Shown here in pieces: positions 1-11,994 of a DNA stretch of 64,000 nt. The DNA comes from Liquidambar formosana (lineage: Eukaryota > Streptophyta > Magnoliopsida > Saxifragales > Altingiaceae): contig CM077826.1 in assembly GCA_039720395.1 (NCBI GenBank), forward strand, positions 16,865,907 to 16,929,906. Reading direction: 5' to 3'. The notes beneath the pieces were generated by a model. The model saw only the letters and a program-made list of their open reading frames with translations. It made no database searches and was not told the DNA's origin. A program made the translations under genes and the position numbers. Position 1 is the first letter of the stretch. Each line of letters opens with the position of its first letter.

Positions 1-1091
1 CTTATGAGCTTTTCAAGGATTCTTTCGAGTGGCATGAATAGGTCAGTGAATTGGCGAGGTGGGTTGACATCATTGAGAGAAAAGGGTTGGATTGGTTGAG
101 TTATGGTGTTGACCTCGGCATTGTTCTTCCCAGTAAAGTTTGTCTTGCGACTCCTCACTTCTTCAGTCTTGATTGTCCCATCATTGATAGCATCTTCAAC
201 CTGCGTGCCAGCCCTAATGAGAGCTTTGAAATTTGGGAAATAGTGGGCAAATAGGTGCTTGTGATACACGGGCAGCAGGTTCTTAACCACTAACTGAATT
301 TGGTCTTCCTCATTCGGCCTATCCGTCATTCTCGACGCCTTTTGTCTCCACCTTGTAATGTAAGCGGAGAAAGTTTCATGAGCCCCTTGCTTGGTAGTTT
401 CTAGGTCCCTTCGAGTAACGTCCACCTCTGTGTTATACTTGTAGTGCTCTGAAAACTCATTGCATATGTCTTCCCAAGTCCGAGTTCTATTCTCATCCAA
501 GGATAAGAACCATTTCAAAGCAGAAGTGGCCAAGGTTTCATGGAACATTTGAGCTAAAAGCTCGTCAGTAGCCCCTCGAGGGTGCATAGCTCGCACGTAC
601 ATCTTCAAATGAGTCTTAGGGCAACCCGTCCCATCGAACTTTTCTAACTCCGGCATCTTGAATTGTAGTGGAATACGAGCCGTTGGAAACAGGGATAGAG
701 TCCGCACATCGACCATGTCATCAGCCCTGCGAATCCCTTTTATGGTTCTCTCCAAAGCTTCTACCTTGCTAGCTAACACGGAATCACTGCTAGTACCTTT
801 CCCCTTGGCTTTACCTTCTAGGTTGGTGACCTCAGGTTTCGAGCTACTTTCCCCCCTTGTCTTGGTGTTCTCATTGGATTGAGGTCCCTCTTCGGTGCCA
901 GCCCCATGAGGTATACCCGAGGAATGGGCCTTAGAGCCATTTTGTTCAAGATCCGCCATCTTCTGTTGGTTCTCTTGAGCCATTTTCAATGCGGTATCGG
1001 ATGTCTCGGAGGTATGGTCAAGCTTGGCCATGATGGCTTTCAGGCAAGCCTCAAGGTCAAAGTGTCCCTCACTAGTTCTTTCGTCGGCCAT
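1..1091 (-). CDS. gag: Gag of element I, N-terminal 363 codons, cut by window edge
   Basis: This is the structural (capsid) protein of the retrotransposon, which forms cytoplasmic virus-like particles. Translating from ATG at 1091 down to base 1 I meet no stop codon. The protein aligns along its whole length with gag of element A (start 52341), including the retrotransposon-gag core with KTHLKMYVRAMHPRGA and LKWFLSL. The frame is also open upstream to a GTG at about 1157, but ATG 1091 matches the start chosen in A and D. The zinc knuckles and protease lie beyond the window. Unlike D, this copy has no premature stop in the visible part, so it could come from a competent element. Confidence 0.88.
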   Translation of the reverse strand, partial: MADERTSEGHFDLEACLKAIMAKLDHTSETSDTALKMAQENQQKMADLEQNGSKAHSSGIPHGAGTEEGPQSNENTKTRGESSSKPEVTNLEGKAKGKGTSSDSVLASKVEALERTIKGIRRADDMVDVRTLSLFPTARIPLQFKMPELEKFDGTGCPKTHLKMYVRAMHPRGATDELLAQMFHETLATSALKWFLSLDENRTRTWEDICNEFSEHYKYNTEVDVTRRDLETTKQGAHETFSAYITRWRQKASRMTDRPNEEDQIQLVVKNLLPVYHKHLFAHYFPNFKALIRAGTQVEDAINDGTIKTEEVRSRKTNFTGKNNAEVNTITQPIQPFSLNDVNPPRQFTDLFMPLERILEKLI

Positions 1092-1934
1092 GTCTGTCTG
1101 ATGGGTAGACTCAACACTCACTAGACGCCCTTGTGGATTGCGGATCCAAGCCAGCACGTCTATGGATAGAAAAGTTTTAACCTTTAGCCTAAGGATCTGT
1201 CCTAAACCTCCATATTTTCCTTAATGAATTCGGTCTCTACACCATGTTCAATTAATTCATTCCTTTTATCCAATTACCTTTACAGGGGTCATGGATTAAG
1301 GGTATGTTTTAAAGAATAGGGCATAGAGTCCTTCAATTAGGTTTAATTAATCCCCTAGGACTAGCACATCACAAACATAGCTTTACATCCTATTTCCTTA
1401 ATTTATTCCTCCTAACCCATGGCCTTAACGAAGGCTAGGGTTTAAAGGTCTATATTAAGGGCATAAGATATAAAGCCTCACACCACAAACACGGCATAGC
1501 ATCATTACAAACAATTGTGGGTGCATAAAGGTGAGACCGTAGTGTCCTACAAGTCTGTCTATATGGACTAATGATAAGGGTAGGCTAGGGTCCTTCACTT
1601 GCTTGAGCAATCCTTATACCTAACCACATGTGGCATCAGGAACGCCGCGTGGGTCCAGCAGTACGTGATTAACTCATTTAATATACCCAAGGGTACTAGG
1701 CAAGAGAGGTTGATAGCTTTCGCCCCAACACATGGAATCAGGAAAACCAAGGTTGAGACTAGGCCGATCGTTGGCAAGGATACATCGAGGGACATCGATC
1801 CTAACATGCAAGAGTTTGCGCACACAATGCAATAAATGAAATCACACAATCAAGCGGATGCAATGTGATTGATTTTAATTAAACATAAGAAATTAACCTA
1901 GCCCATTTAAACTTTATAGAGTCTAGCCCACAAA
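1092..1934 (-). other. Untranslated leader of element I
   Basis: This is the stretch between primer site and gag. It is collinear with the leader of A (52342-53192). Short ORFs occur on both strands around 1595-1849 and are matched in A, but D has lost them and they resemble no known family, so I do not call genes. Confidence 0.7.
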
Positions 1935-1952
1935 TCCCCAGTGGAGTCGCCA
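1935..1952 (-). other. Primer binding site of element I
   Basis: On the minus strand the 18 bases start TGGCGACTCCACTGGGGA, three bases inside the LTR end. The same 18-mer sits at the same place in A and D. A primer site starts with TGG because tRNAs end in CCA. Tat/Ogre elements are known for a tRNA-Arg-type primer, but I cannot confirm the tRNA here. Confidence 0.85.
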
Positions 1953-3937
1953 AACTGTGAACCCCGGAAATTGGGCCCACAAGGGATTGAAAGAAAATGG
2001 ATTTGAAAAAGAAAAAGGAAAGGAGTCGCCACCTTATTTTTTAAAGGAAACAAGGAAAACCCTAAAAATCAGGTTGTTTTAGGAAAACAATTTGAATGAC
2101 TCCATAAAAAAAAGGAAAGGCAAAAACCAATCTTTTGAAAACCAAAGAAATCGGGGATTCGGAGGCTAAGTTATGACATGGGAAGGTTCTAGGCAAAGCC
2201 TATAGGCACCCATGTCACCCTTTCGGTCTCTCAGTTCATTTGGGCTAAATTAAGGTCTTTTCCATACAAAAATCAGCAAGTATATCATCACAAGAATTGC
2301 ATGCATATCATATATTTCATTCATCCATCCATGCATAATAAGCAAACAAAACAGAAAATAAAGAAAAAGAAAACAAAACAAAAATAAACCTAGGATGCTT
2401 GGATCCTAGAACGGACTTGAGCCTCACGAAGAGCGCCTACGTACCATGCAGCGAAATACATGGATCAAAGTCCACGTAGTTCGATTAGAACTAAGGTTAA
2501 GACTTAATACAAACCTATGGTTAAAACCCTAGGTTTCCTTATTTGATCAAAAGAGTTGAATTTGATAGAGAGTTTGATTTTAGGAAAGAAATCCACAAAA
2601 TGGAAACTTTAATAAAAACCAGAATTTTATTTATGAAGGAAACCTTTGATTAAACCATAGACTTGTATTAAAAATTAACCCTAAATAGGGAGAAGAGAAG
2701 GGATAAGGAAGAAAGGTGAATTGGGGCACCTTCACACTCACTTACCTGAGCGCAATTGCTCCAAACATTAGCCATTTCAGACATAAGCAGCCCTATTTGC
2801 CATAGGACAAATACCACACCTATTTGCACCCTTACAAGTGCTCAAAACCATGCAAAAACACTAACATGCAAATCTGGACAGAATAGTATTATGACCTAAA
2901 ATCATCCACTAAGCATGCCAATAGCAAAAACAGCGAACAATAATAAGTCCTAACATATTCCTAGAACCATATCATGCATAAAAACCCTAAAACATACTAA
3001 CATGCATGCAAAACTATCATGTTTACTCCATATGAAAAACATATACAGCAAACACGAAGAAAAACCAAATAAAAAAGTCTACTTTATCATGCTATATGAA
3101 AACAAACACGAAACAATGACTCTAAAACCCTAAACTCACAAATATGCTTAAAAACATACAAAACATACTTTAATCATGCTAAAACCAAACTAAACAGAAA
3201 TTAAATCATGCATATTAACTAACTAAAGCAATATAACATGATGAAAATCCTAACTCTAACATGCAATGACACTAATCCTAGCACAAGGACAAACAGGAGC
3301 ACAAGAATCACAACTATGCATTAAAAACCTAAAGGACAGCCCTAAAGCATGCTAAACAGTAGATAAAAAATAGATATTCCATGTATATTAACTAGCTAGA
3401 GTGTTAATACATGATAAAAAAGTTACCTTTAACATGCAATAAGCCTAACCCATATGAAAACCTAGTTTAAGCTTGAATAGAGAAGGAGAATACCTTAGGA
3501 AGGGCCTTCCTTGTGTTTGTAATTGTTCGTGGCTCCTCAGGTCTTTAGAGTGAATCAAACCAACACGAATCCTCCTCTTTGTCAAAGTGGTATCACAGCA
3601 AAGAGATCAAAACTCACTCAACTTTGAAAAGAAATAGAAAACAAGAAGAGAACATGAGAAAAGAAAAGTGATTTTCGTCACTTTGCAGCAGCAGCAACTT
3701 CAATCGCGTTTTTGGGTATGAAAACGTTGGATTTGGACAAAGCTTGTGAAATACAGAGTTGTAGAGAATTGAATTATCTTTCTAACAAGACCAATTTCAT
3801 CAAATTCTGACTTCGGATGAAACAGTTATGATTAAAATACGACTGCTGGTTTTCAGAAAATCTGCTGCTGAATTATGACGAATTTCACTCCCTCCAAACC
3901 CTCTTCTCTTCTCCCTTGTTTAAAGACATTAAGAGAG

Positions 3938-3945
3938 TATTTATA
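3938..3945 (-). promoter_or_regulatory. TATA box of LTR I
   Basis: Minus-strand TATAAATA lies about 140 bp downstream of the palindrome cluster at 4085-4148. The relative position matches the TATA boxes of the A, C and E LTRs. Confidence 0.6.
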
Positions 3946-4084
3946 GCTGAAATCTGGAGTTTCCCTTTCCTTCCTGGACTAGGTTTCCTTGGAGAATAAT
4001 CAAAAGGTATTTTATAATGATAAAAGACTTCTAATCTGAATAGGAAAAGGAAATTGTCTTTTATAAAAATTGGGAGACTGACCG

Positions 4085-4148
4085 CTAACACGCATGCACA
4101 TGTATCGTATGTGCATACACACACTCATCACATACGTACACGTGTTAG
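4085..4148 (-). promoter_or_regulatory. Palindrome cluster of LTR I
   Basis: This 64-bp segment is bounded by CTAACACG and its reverse complement CGTGTTAG. Inside are GCATGC (centre 4094.5), a TGCA-centred palindrome (about 4113) and TACGTA (centre 4135.5), about 19-22 bp apart. It sits where A, D and C carry their 80-bp module, but with unrelated sequence. Its homologue in F is at 7336-7397. Confidence 0.6.
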
Positions 4149-4738
4149 TGTCATGATAAAAATGGCTAATTTAATAAAATAATTTTCTTTTCATTTTAAC
4201 CAAAAATCTCATGCTGTGATTCGCACTAATTCTTCAAGGATAATCCGTAAATAACCACACTAAACTCATCATCAGGCCATATCAAAATTGAACTTCATGA
4301 AACACTTTTGAGGGTAAAATGATGACTAATGAAAGTCAATTTGAAAAGATTTGGTTGGTAATTGTGAGTCAATTAGAGCTAACCCAAGGAAGGGTCAATT
4401 AACCAACTTGAACTACATCGAGCCATTTTAATCCTGAGCCACTGACTTACCAAATTGACACTAAAAATACCTCTTATGCATCCATATGAACTCCAATTGA
4501 CAATTTGGAGATCATTCCAAGGTCAAATGAAAAGTTTGGGACTTAAAAGACGATTATGCCCCTCAAGTCACAAAAGCTCTTATTATCCCTCAAGATCAAC
4601 TCCAATTTGAACCAAAATTCATATCCATTGTCCTTGTGACTCTAGAAAACTAATGCAAGTGACTAGACTCAAAAACAAAACAAAAACATGCATGAAATGA
4701 TGAGCCCTAGTAAGGTGGTGCAAAAATGGGGTGTGACA

Positions 4739-6319
4739 CTGAGGAGCCACGAACAATTACAAACACAAGGGGAGCCACTTCCTAAGGTATTCTCCTTCTC
4801 TATTCAAGCTTAAACTAGGTTCTCATATGGGTTAGGCTTATTGCATGTTAAAGGTGACTTTTTTATCATGTATTAACACTCTAGCTAGTTAATATACATG
4901 GAATATCTATTTTTTATCTACTGTTTAGCATGCTTTAGGGCTGTCTTTTAGGTTTTTAATGCATAGTTATGATTCGTGTGCTCCTATTGTCCTTGTGTTA
5001 GGATTAGTGTCATTGCTTGTTAGAGTTAGGATTTTCATCATGTTATATTGCTTTAGTTAGTTAATATGCATGATTTAATTTCTGTTTAGTTTGGTTTTAG
5101 CATGATTAAAGTATGTTTTGTATGTTTTTAAGCATATTTGTGAGTTTAGGGTTTTAGAGTCATTGTTTCGTGTTTGTTTTCATATAGCATGATAAAGTAG
5201 ACTTTTTTATTTGGTTTTTCTTCGTGTTTGCTGTATATGTTTTTCATATGGAGTAAACATGGTAGTTTTGCATGCATGTTAGTATGTTTTAGGGTTTTTA
5301 TGCATGATATGGTTCTAGGAATATGTTAGGACTTATTATTGTTCGCTGTTTTTGCTATTGGCATGCTTAATGGATGATTTTAGGTCATAATACTATTCTG
5401 TCCAGATTTGCATGTTAGTGTTTTTGCATGGTTTTGAGCACTTGTAAGGGTGCAAATAGGTGTGGTATTTGTCCCATGGCAAATAGGGCTGCTTATGTCT
5501 GGCTAAATGCTTGGAGCTAATTGCACTCAGGTAAGTGGGTGTGAAGGTGCCCCAATTCACCTTTCTTCTTAACTCATTCTCTTCTCCCTATTTAGGGTTA
5601 ATTTTTAATATGATCCTATGGTTTAATTAGAGGTTTCCTTAACCAACAAAATTCTGGTTTTTATTAAAGTTTCCATTTTGTAGATTTCTTTCCTAAAATC
5701 AAACTTTCTATCATATTCAACTCTTTTGATCAAATAAGGAAACCTAGGGTTTTTACCATAAGTTTGTATTAGGATTTAACCTTAGTTCTAATCGAACTAC
5801 GTGGACTTTGATCCATGTATTTCGTTGCATGGTACGTAGGCGCTCTTCGTGAGGCTCAAGTCCGTTCTAGGATCCAAGCATCCTAGGTTTATTTATGTTT
5901 TCTTTTCTTCTTTTTATTTTATGTTTTTATTTGCTTATTATGCATGGATGGATGAATGAAATATATGATATGCATGCAATTCTTGTGATGATATACTTGC
6001 TGATTTTTGTATGGAAAGACTTTAATTTAGCCCAAATGAACTGAGAGACCGAAAGGGTGACATGGGTGCCTATAGGCTTTGCCTAGAACCTTCCCATGTC
6101 ATAACTTAGCCTCCGAATCCCCGATTTCTTTGGTTTTCAAAAGATTGGTTTTTGCCTTTCCTTTTTTTATGGAGTCATTCAAATTGTTTTCCTAAAACAA
6201 CCTGATTTTTAGGGTTTTCCTTGTTTCCTTTAAAAAATAAGGTGGCGACTCCTTTCCTTTTTCTTTTTCAAACCCACTTTCTTTTCAATCCCTCGTGGGC
6301 CCAATTTCCGGGGTTCACA
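4739..6319 (+). repeat. LTR G, 3' part (plus orientation), truncated by element I
   Basis: The sequence is the reverse complement of the inner half of LTR I and ends in GGGGTTCACA at 6319, followed by CACAC as the possible TSD. It starts in mid-LTR exactly where element I is inserted, so its first part should lie left of element I, outside the window. It may be a solo LTR or a 3' LTR. GGTGGCGACTCC is present at 6241-6252. Confidence 0.85.
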
Positions 6320-7159
6320 CACACGCCTTTGACCAGAAAGGAGCACACATTTCTAGGTTTGAAATCCTAAAGTTTTAAAAGAAAATGTAAAAGATAAAGT
6401 TCTCTGGGAACTAGTTTGTTGATTGATGTTGAAGGGGTCTCCATACTGGCAATCTTCCAGCTTTTATATATCAATGCTCCAACTACTTCCCTGAAATTCG
6501 TCCACCAACTGCTCATACTGGCGAACTACAAGCTCCTGGAACTGCCACGTTCTCGTAACTGCCCACGATCTCTCCCACCACTGCTTCAAACGTACAAGAA
6601 ATAACTGCTTTATGATTCGATGAGGATTTGGTCTAATTGAATTTAAGAACTTTAAAACCTAGCAGACTAAAAAGTGTAATTGGTAATTATTTCAATGCGC
6701 CATTGTAGTTCGGTCCCCTTTAGTCTATCAGAAGCTGAAATCCACGAGACTGAATCAGAACACAATTTCGCTCAGGTCGATTTTTAGGGTGTAAACATTG
6801 CCCCCTACATTTTACTGAATTTTATTTGGTAAAATGTTCTCCAAGTAAGAATCGGCCTATCTCAGCACTTGAACGCATTTTAAACTAATGATCTTCTTTA
6901 CCTCAACACGTGTCATCGCCCTAGCTTATTACAGATCAAACCATGTGTCACCCCATCACAGGTTACTATAATGACGGCAACAGACCGTCAATGATAGCGC
7001 CGTATCTTTTCAGTTTTCGAAACAATCATGCCTTATCAAGTGCCTTTTCATATTTTCTTTCAGGCGCCAAAACCCTTATTAGGCTTTTATCAATCATTCT
7101 CTTCTTCTTTATTCTCGATAACTAGAGCTTTCTAGGGTTTCTGCATCTTCCGGCAGCGT
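6320..7159. other. Element B, upstream region of its antisense PMD gene
   Basis: This is non-LTR sequence between LTR G and solo LTR F, continuing at 8628 after removal of F. It should hold the promoter and 5' leader of the antisense PMD gene of B; the last 60 bases are pyrimidine-rich like a plant 5' UTR. Short ORFs at 6416-6604 and 6943-7125 resemble nothing I know. I recognise no LTR of B here. Confidence 0.5.
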
Positions 7160-7335
7160 TGTAGACACCCCATTTTGTACCGGTTGTCATCTTAAGTCCC
7201 GTGGCCCCGATGATGAGTTTAATGTGATTATTTACGGATTATCCTTTCGGAATTAGTGTGAATCACAGCATGGGATTTTTGGTTAAAATGAAAAGAAAAT
7301 TATTTTATTAAATTAGCCATTTTTATCATGCCACT

Positions 7336-7397
7336 AACACGTGTACGTATGTGATGAGCGTGTGTACGCACATACGATACATGTGCATGCGTGTTAG
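7336..7397 (+). promoter_or_regulatory. Palindrome cluster 1 of LTR F
   Basis: TACGTA (centre 7346.5), GTGTACGCAC (centre 7366.5) and GCATGC (centre 7387.5) are spaced 20-21 bp between CTAACACG and CGTGTTAG arms. It is homologous to the cluster of LTR I. Confidence 0.6.
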
Positions 7398-8175
7398 CGG
7401 TCAGTCTCCCAATTTTTACAAAAGACAATTTCCTTTTCCTATTCAGATTAGAAGTCTTTGATCATTATAAAATACCTTTTGATTATTCTCTAGAGAAACC
7501 TAGTCTAGGAAGGAAAGGGAAACTCCAGATTTCAGCTACAAATACTCTTTTAATGCCTTAGAGATAGAGAGGAGGAGAATAGGGTTTAGAGGGAGTGAAA
7601 TTCGTCATAATTCAGCAGCAAATTTTCTGAAACCAGCAGTCGTATTTTAATCATAACTTTTTCATCCGAAGTCGGAATTTGATGAAATTGGTCTTGTTAG
7701 AAAGATAATTCAATTCTCTACAACTTTATATTTCACGAGTTTTGTCCAATTCCAAGGTTTTCATACTCAAAAACGCGATTGAAGTTTCTGCTGTTGAAAA
7801 GTGACGAAAATCACTTTTCTTTTCTCTTGTTCTCTTTTGTTTTCTATTTCTTTTCAAAGTTGAGTGAGTTTTGATCTCTTTGCTGTGATACCACTTTGAC
7901 GAAGAGGAGGATTCGTGTTGATTTGATTCAATCCAAAGACCTGAGGGGCCATGAACAAGCATAAAGTTGGTAAATTTAGTTTAACTTAGCTTTTGATTCT
8001 AGTTCTTCTTTTATTTTATTTTATTTTATTTTTCTGTCTAAAGCATGATTAGCATGATTTAGGTTTAGTTTATATTCATATTCATATTTATTTTCTGTAT
8101 ATTTTATTTTATTAAGGATGCATGATGTAGACTGATATGTGAGTTCTGTGATTCTGCGTGAAATGCCTATTAGGT

Positions 8176-8225
8176 GTGTACGCATATATCAGTGGTGCGT
8201 ACGCACCAATCAGTGATGCGTACGC
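8176..8225 (+). promoter_or_regulatory. GCGTACGC triad of LTR F
   Basis: Three palindromic octamers GTGTACGC, GCGTACGC, GCGTACGC start at 8176, 8197 and 8218, exactly 21 bp apart. LTR E has two such triads. Confidence 0.7.
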
Positions 8226-8627
8226 ACCTTACCTCGGCAGACAGTTTCTCTCTTTACTGTATTTATTATGATAGTTAATTAATTTGCATGGTCATTTCTT
8301 TATGTTTGTTTTATATCTCTTGTTTCCATCATATCATCATGATTTGCGTACTGCTGTGGTTGAATGAATAGGGTCAATTTTGATTAGACATTAAATTAAT
8401 TAAAGCCATTAATCATGTGTGGGGGCCGGTTTCGACCGGGCGTGGCTGGGTGCCTAACACCTTCCCAGCTACGTACCCTAGCTCCGAACTCGAATCTCTG
8501 GTTATGACGAGCTAGACCCTGCTAGGGTTCACTCGTTCCCATTATTGGGTGGCGACTCCTCTCCGTGTTAGTCCTTTGAGGCTAATGCGTATTCTCGAGC
8601 TATGTGGTGCAGGGCGTGGCGCTCACA

Positions 8628-11600
8628 AGCGTTCCTTCTTCTCCTATTCAATATTTTCGCCATTTTGCTTGTCAGTTCCGGGACCGCCATTATTCGAGCT
8701 TTCCTTCTATCGGTTGAATCCTGCTATCTTCGATTCTCCGTCTTATTCTCCGAAATGGCTGAACCTGAGTCTGGTGACTTTTCCGGCAAGGATCGTCTGG
8801 AAGAATTCCAAGCCACTGACCCTTCGACTATTAACCCTAAGGTACTCATCCCTTCCTCTGGCTTTTTCACTCTAGGCCCAATTTTCCTTTCTTTAGACGT
8901 TATAAAACCTTATACTTCATATTTTCTAAAGGGCCAATCTGAAGTCTTTGTCTATGAAAACCCTGAATCCAATATCAATTCTTCTTTTTCTAAGACTATT
9001 CGTTGCTGGCCGAATAGATTTAAGAATTGGAATTCTTGGTTTGACCGAATATCTGCCAGAAGTCTGAGGAGTGGCATGCTCTGGGGATATATGAGATAAT
9101 TCACTTATCTAAATTCCAAATCCCAATTAACAGAGAAATTATTTCCACCTCTTTATGTTTCTGGTCAGTTTCGACCAACTCCTTTCACTTCAATTTTGGG
9201 ATGATGACCCCCACATTACTCGACCTAGCTATATTATTCATCTTCGTCCCTATGGGAAATGGATTAGTGCTGTGGCCGATTTCCCAGAGTTTGATGATTC
9301 CATTCCTTTTGACAAGAAAAGTACCTCTTACACCAATTCTTTAATCTGTATATGAAGACTAATGGAGAAGTTGAGGAAACCGAATACACTGCCTTTCTCC
9401 TTTTTCTGGATTTGCAAACATTTATTCTGCTCACCATCTTTCAAGATCGTAAAAGCTGATTTGAAGTTAGCCATTTATTTAGCTCGTAGTTGTAAAGTGG
9501 CCTTAGGACCTTTGGTCCTTGCTGGTTTTTATAGAGGATGTTTCAATCTTATTACATCTAATTTTCAAATCTGAGGTGGCCCACTTTGGATTCTGCAAAT
9601 ATGGTTGCACTTTTACTTCCCTGAAATCAGCCCACAATGCAACACTCGACCCTCTTTCTCTTGGATATAATTTCATTGATTTTTTCATTCAATTCTTTTT
9701 CTTTTCAGGATTGTTTCTTTTTCTTTTACACTTGTGTCAATCGGTCTCCCAAACAATTTTGCCCATTCTTTCCTCTGTAGTATGGACTCGAATGGTTACT
9801 CTCTCTTATCAATTTTCAGTCCTCAAAATTTTTGAAACCCTTCTGGAGCAGTGTATTGATTCCCTGAGATATTCATCACAGGATTACTTTAGAACATTCA
9901 GGCAACAACTGCTGTGGAGTGGAAATCTACTGCCCTCATTTTGCCTGCCGTCAATTTGGCCTAATTCAATCAATCCCTTTTCCATTAGTATATACTCTTA
10001 ATTTTGACTTTTTGAATCGGCTCGTTGAACATGACCTTGATGAAGTAGATAGTGTTGACAATATCTTTAGAGCTCTGAGGCAAGACTTCACCATTTCTCT
10101 TTTTCAATTTTCACCATCGGCCACTGTAGAATTTTTAGTTTTTTGGGGTGACTACATCAAATCAATTCGATCTGCGGACCCAATAGTGGCTTTAAACACT
10201 TTTGCTTCTCATGAAGATTCTGATCATTCAGCCTTTTCTGACAATAGGGATACTGACAAACTTTCCTTGCAGGCTGTTGAAGCCACAGCAAGCAAGAAGA
10301 AGAAAAATAAAGGTATTCTTATTGACCGATATTAAGCTTATCAGTCTATTCTTACTTACGAGAAATTTTATAATATCAAATGGATTCCTAGGGAGGATAT
10401 GTGGGTAATGGTTGATAAGGTAGATAGGGCTGTAATAAATATAAAGTCCAAAAAATTCGATGATTACTTGGTAAAAAATAAAGGGAAGAGGACTCTATCA
10501 GCCCCTACTTTTTTTATGAGATTTGAAAAATGGTTAGAGAAAAATCAGCCATATACTCCCTCTGCAAATTTTGCTATAGCCGATTTAGTTGAGCCTTCCC
10601 AGGCTTTATCCTCGCCCGATGAAGTTACTTAGGTAGGGAGACGCGCCACTAAAAAAGAACTTGACTGATTTCAGTGGGTAACTTGGCCCATGTCAACTTT
10701 TGGCATAGGTATTTTCCCTACACAGTTCTCTTTCTAACTATTTCCAATGAAACTTGCTGACTTTGTGTATCCTGCAGATGTTCCCACCTATGAAGATTGG
10801 CTTCTGGCCCCTCTTCCTGAATTACCATCTGAGGATAAGGAAGAACTTTTGAGGACTTAGCCTGGAAAGTCTAAAAGTGCTGCCCTAGTAAAGTCCACGC
10901 AAGCTAAGCCAACCACTACTGAAAATGAGGCTCCTGAGGTTCAGCCAAAGAAGAGAGGCAGGTCAAAAGCTCCGGCAGTCCCTGTAACAATAGGTCGTAG
11001 CAAAAAATCCAAAGCTAACGACATGGATGAAATCTTTGCTTCCCTTTCTCAAAAAGGATCTGGTTCTACCTCTGTTCCCATTTCATCTTCTTCGATTTCT
11101 AAGCCAGATGTAAGCTCCAAACAGTCTAAGGCTGATGTTTCAAGTCTCCCATAGACCGAATCAGAAAAAGATGAACTCATTATCCTTCCTGACCCTATTG
11201 AGGTCCCATCATCTCAACCGACCATCCCTATTACTGTTGCTCCCCATACTTCTATTTCTTCAATTTCTTCTAAAGACAAACTTTCAACTGTTATGGCCTC
11301 TTTAGAAAAACTTTGGTCTTTCTTAAAGCCCAAACTGACCGAATCACCACTATCTTCCTCTACAACTGACACTTCAAAAGCTTCAGATGTTAAGAAAGCA
11401 AAAAAGCTTCTGAAAACTGTGTCAAGTGTTCCTATAGCTTTTATCTTTTCTCAAGTGGAAAAAATTAAGTCCGCCATAAAAATTGTTTTGGCTGATCTTG
11501 GTAGTACTCCTGGTCTTTCGGCCAATCTCCAATCTTTTGAAGAAAAGCTTATCCCTCTCTGCTTCTCTTTTTCAAAGGTTAGGAATAAGGCCTCAAAAAA

Positions 11601-11994
11601 CAAGAAGCTCCTGAACCAGATGGTTGATTTACAATCAAAGATCCGAACAGCTTTGCAAGAGGCCGATCAGATGGAAAGTCTGATAAAAGAAAGGAAGCAG
11701 ACTGAGGAACAGTTTCGAGCTATGGTTGCAAATTTGGAGAAACAATTGTCTGATGCCAGGGGAAAACTAAAGGAAGCCAAAACTGTGCAATCAGATTTGG
11801 CAGATATTTTTACAGAGAAAGTACGGCTAACTTAGACTTTAACTGAACAATATAAACCTTTCTCGGGCCAAGAAGAAATAATTGAGCAGAAGCAGAAAAA
11901 TTTGGAGGAACAACTTCAATCTTTTGAGGGTGAATGGTCTGCTGCAAAGGAATTTCTTTCTCTAACTGGCCCTTCTCTCTCTGCTTCTTCTTAA
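8628..11994 (+). pseudogene. Antisense plant mobile domain (PMD) gene of element B, decayed
   Basis: The gene lies between the end of pol and the (unseen) 3' LTR of B, on the strand opposite to pol. A start at ATG 8755 gives MAEPESGDF. PMD-family features follow in several frames: WPNRFKNWNSWF (about 8970-9045), YTAFLLFWICKHLFC with LALGP-like VALGPLVLAGFYRG (about 9390-9540), GPLWILQIWL (about 9576) and YCPHFACRQFGLIQSIPFP (about 9925-9980). A long C-terminal tail follows, with a basic KKRGRSK stretch (about 10950) and coiled-coil heptads (about 11580-11990). Stops at 10858, 11152 and 11833 plus frame changes in the N-terminal half break it; some changes may be introns, for example the CAG acceptor near 10777. 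It is a different PMD subgroup from those of A and D. In PMD proteins such as Arabidopsis MAIN and MAIL1 the domain acts in the nucleus in gene and transposon silencing. Confidence 0.7.

Larger units (their letters stand above)
1..4738 (-). mobile_element. Element I: Tat/Ogre-like LTR retrotransposon, 5' end only
   Basis: The element runs leftwards out of the window. From right to left it shows a complete 5' LTR (1956-4738), a primer binding site, a leader and an open gag reading frame. The LTR ends in TG/CA, and its right edge at 4738 abuts CTGAG (4739-4743), the expected TSD; the partner copy lies outside the window. The edge falls inside LTR G, whose sequence resumes at 4739 in the opposite orientation, so element I inserted into G. 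Gag is close to that of element A, but the LTR is a mosaic with a different promoter segment. Confidence 0.9.
1956..4738 (-). repeat. 5' LTR of element I (2783 bp), mosaic
   Basis: Read on the minus strand, the LTR starts TGTCACACCCCATTTTTG and ends GGGGTTCACA. The outer part (about 4278-4738) matches the LTR of A, and the inner part (1956 to about 3527) matches A and G. The middle 750 bp (about 3528-4277), which holds the TATA box and palindrome cluster, instead matches solo LTR F (7203-7957). A PBS-like GGTGGCGACTCC lies at 2022-2033, about 66 bp from the inner edge. Confidence 0.9.
7160..8627 (+). mobile_element. Solo LTR F (1468 bp)
   Basis: The LTR begins TGTAGACACCCCATTTTG and ends GGCGCTCACA, with a perfect TSD AGCGT at 7155-7159 and 8628-8632. 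There is no internal region, so it is a solo LTR left by LTR-LTR recombination. Its end resembles solo LTR E (shared GTGCCTAACACCTTCCCA and GGCGCTCACA), while 7203-7957 is nearly the same as the middle of LTR I. GGTGGCGACTCC lies at 8548-8559. It interrupts element B just upstream of the PMD start. Confidence 0.92.

Noticed and set aside
1595..1849. Leader ORFs on both strands of element I, matched in A at 52841-53107, as a possible Ogre ORF1 or upstream ORF
   Set aside because: They are under 90 codons, overlap on both strands, are lost in the equivalent leader of D and resemble no ORF1 family; similarity between I and A is explained by recent common origin.
4739..6319. Large inverted repeat with 1956-3540 as a hairpin element or MITE
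   Set aside because: The two arms are two LTRs in opposite orientation; the junction at 4738/4739 is the edge of element I inserted in LTR G.
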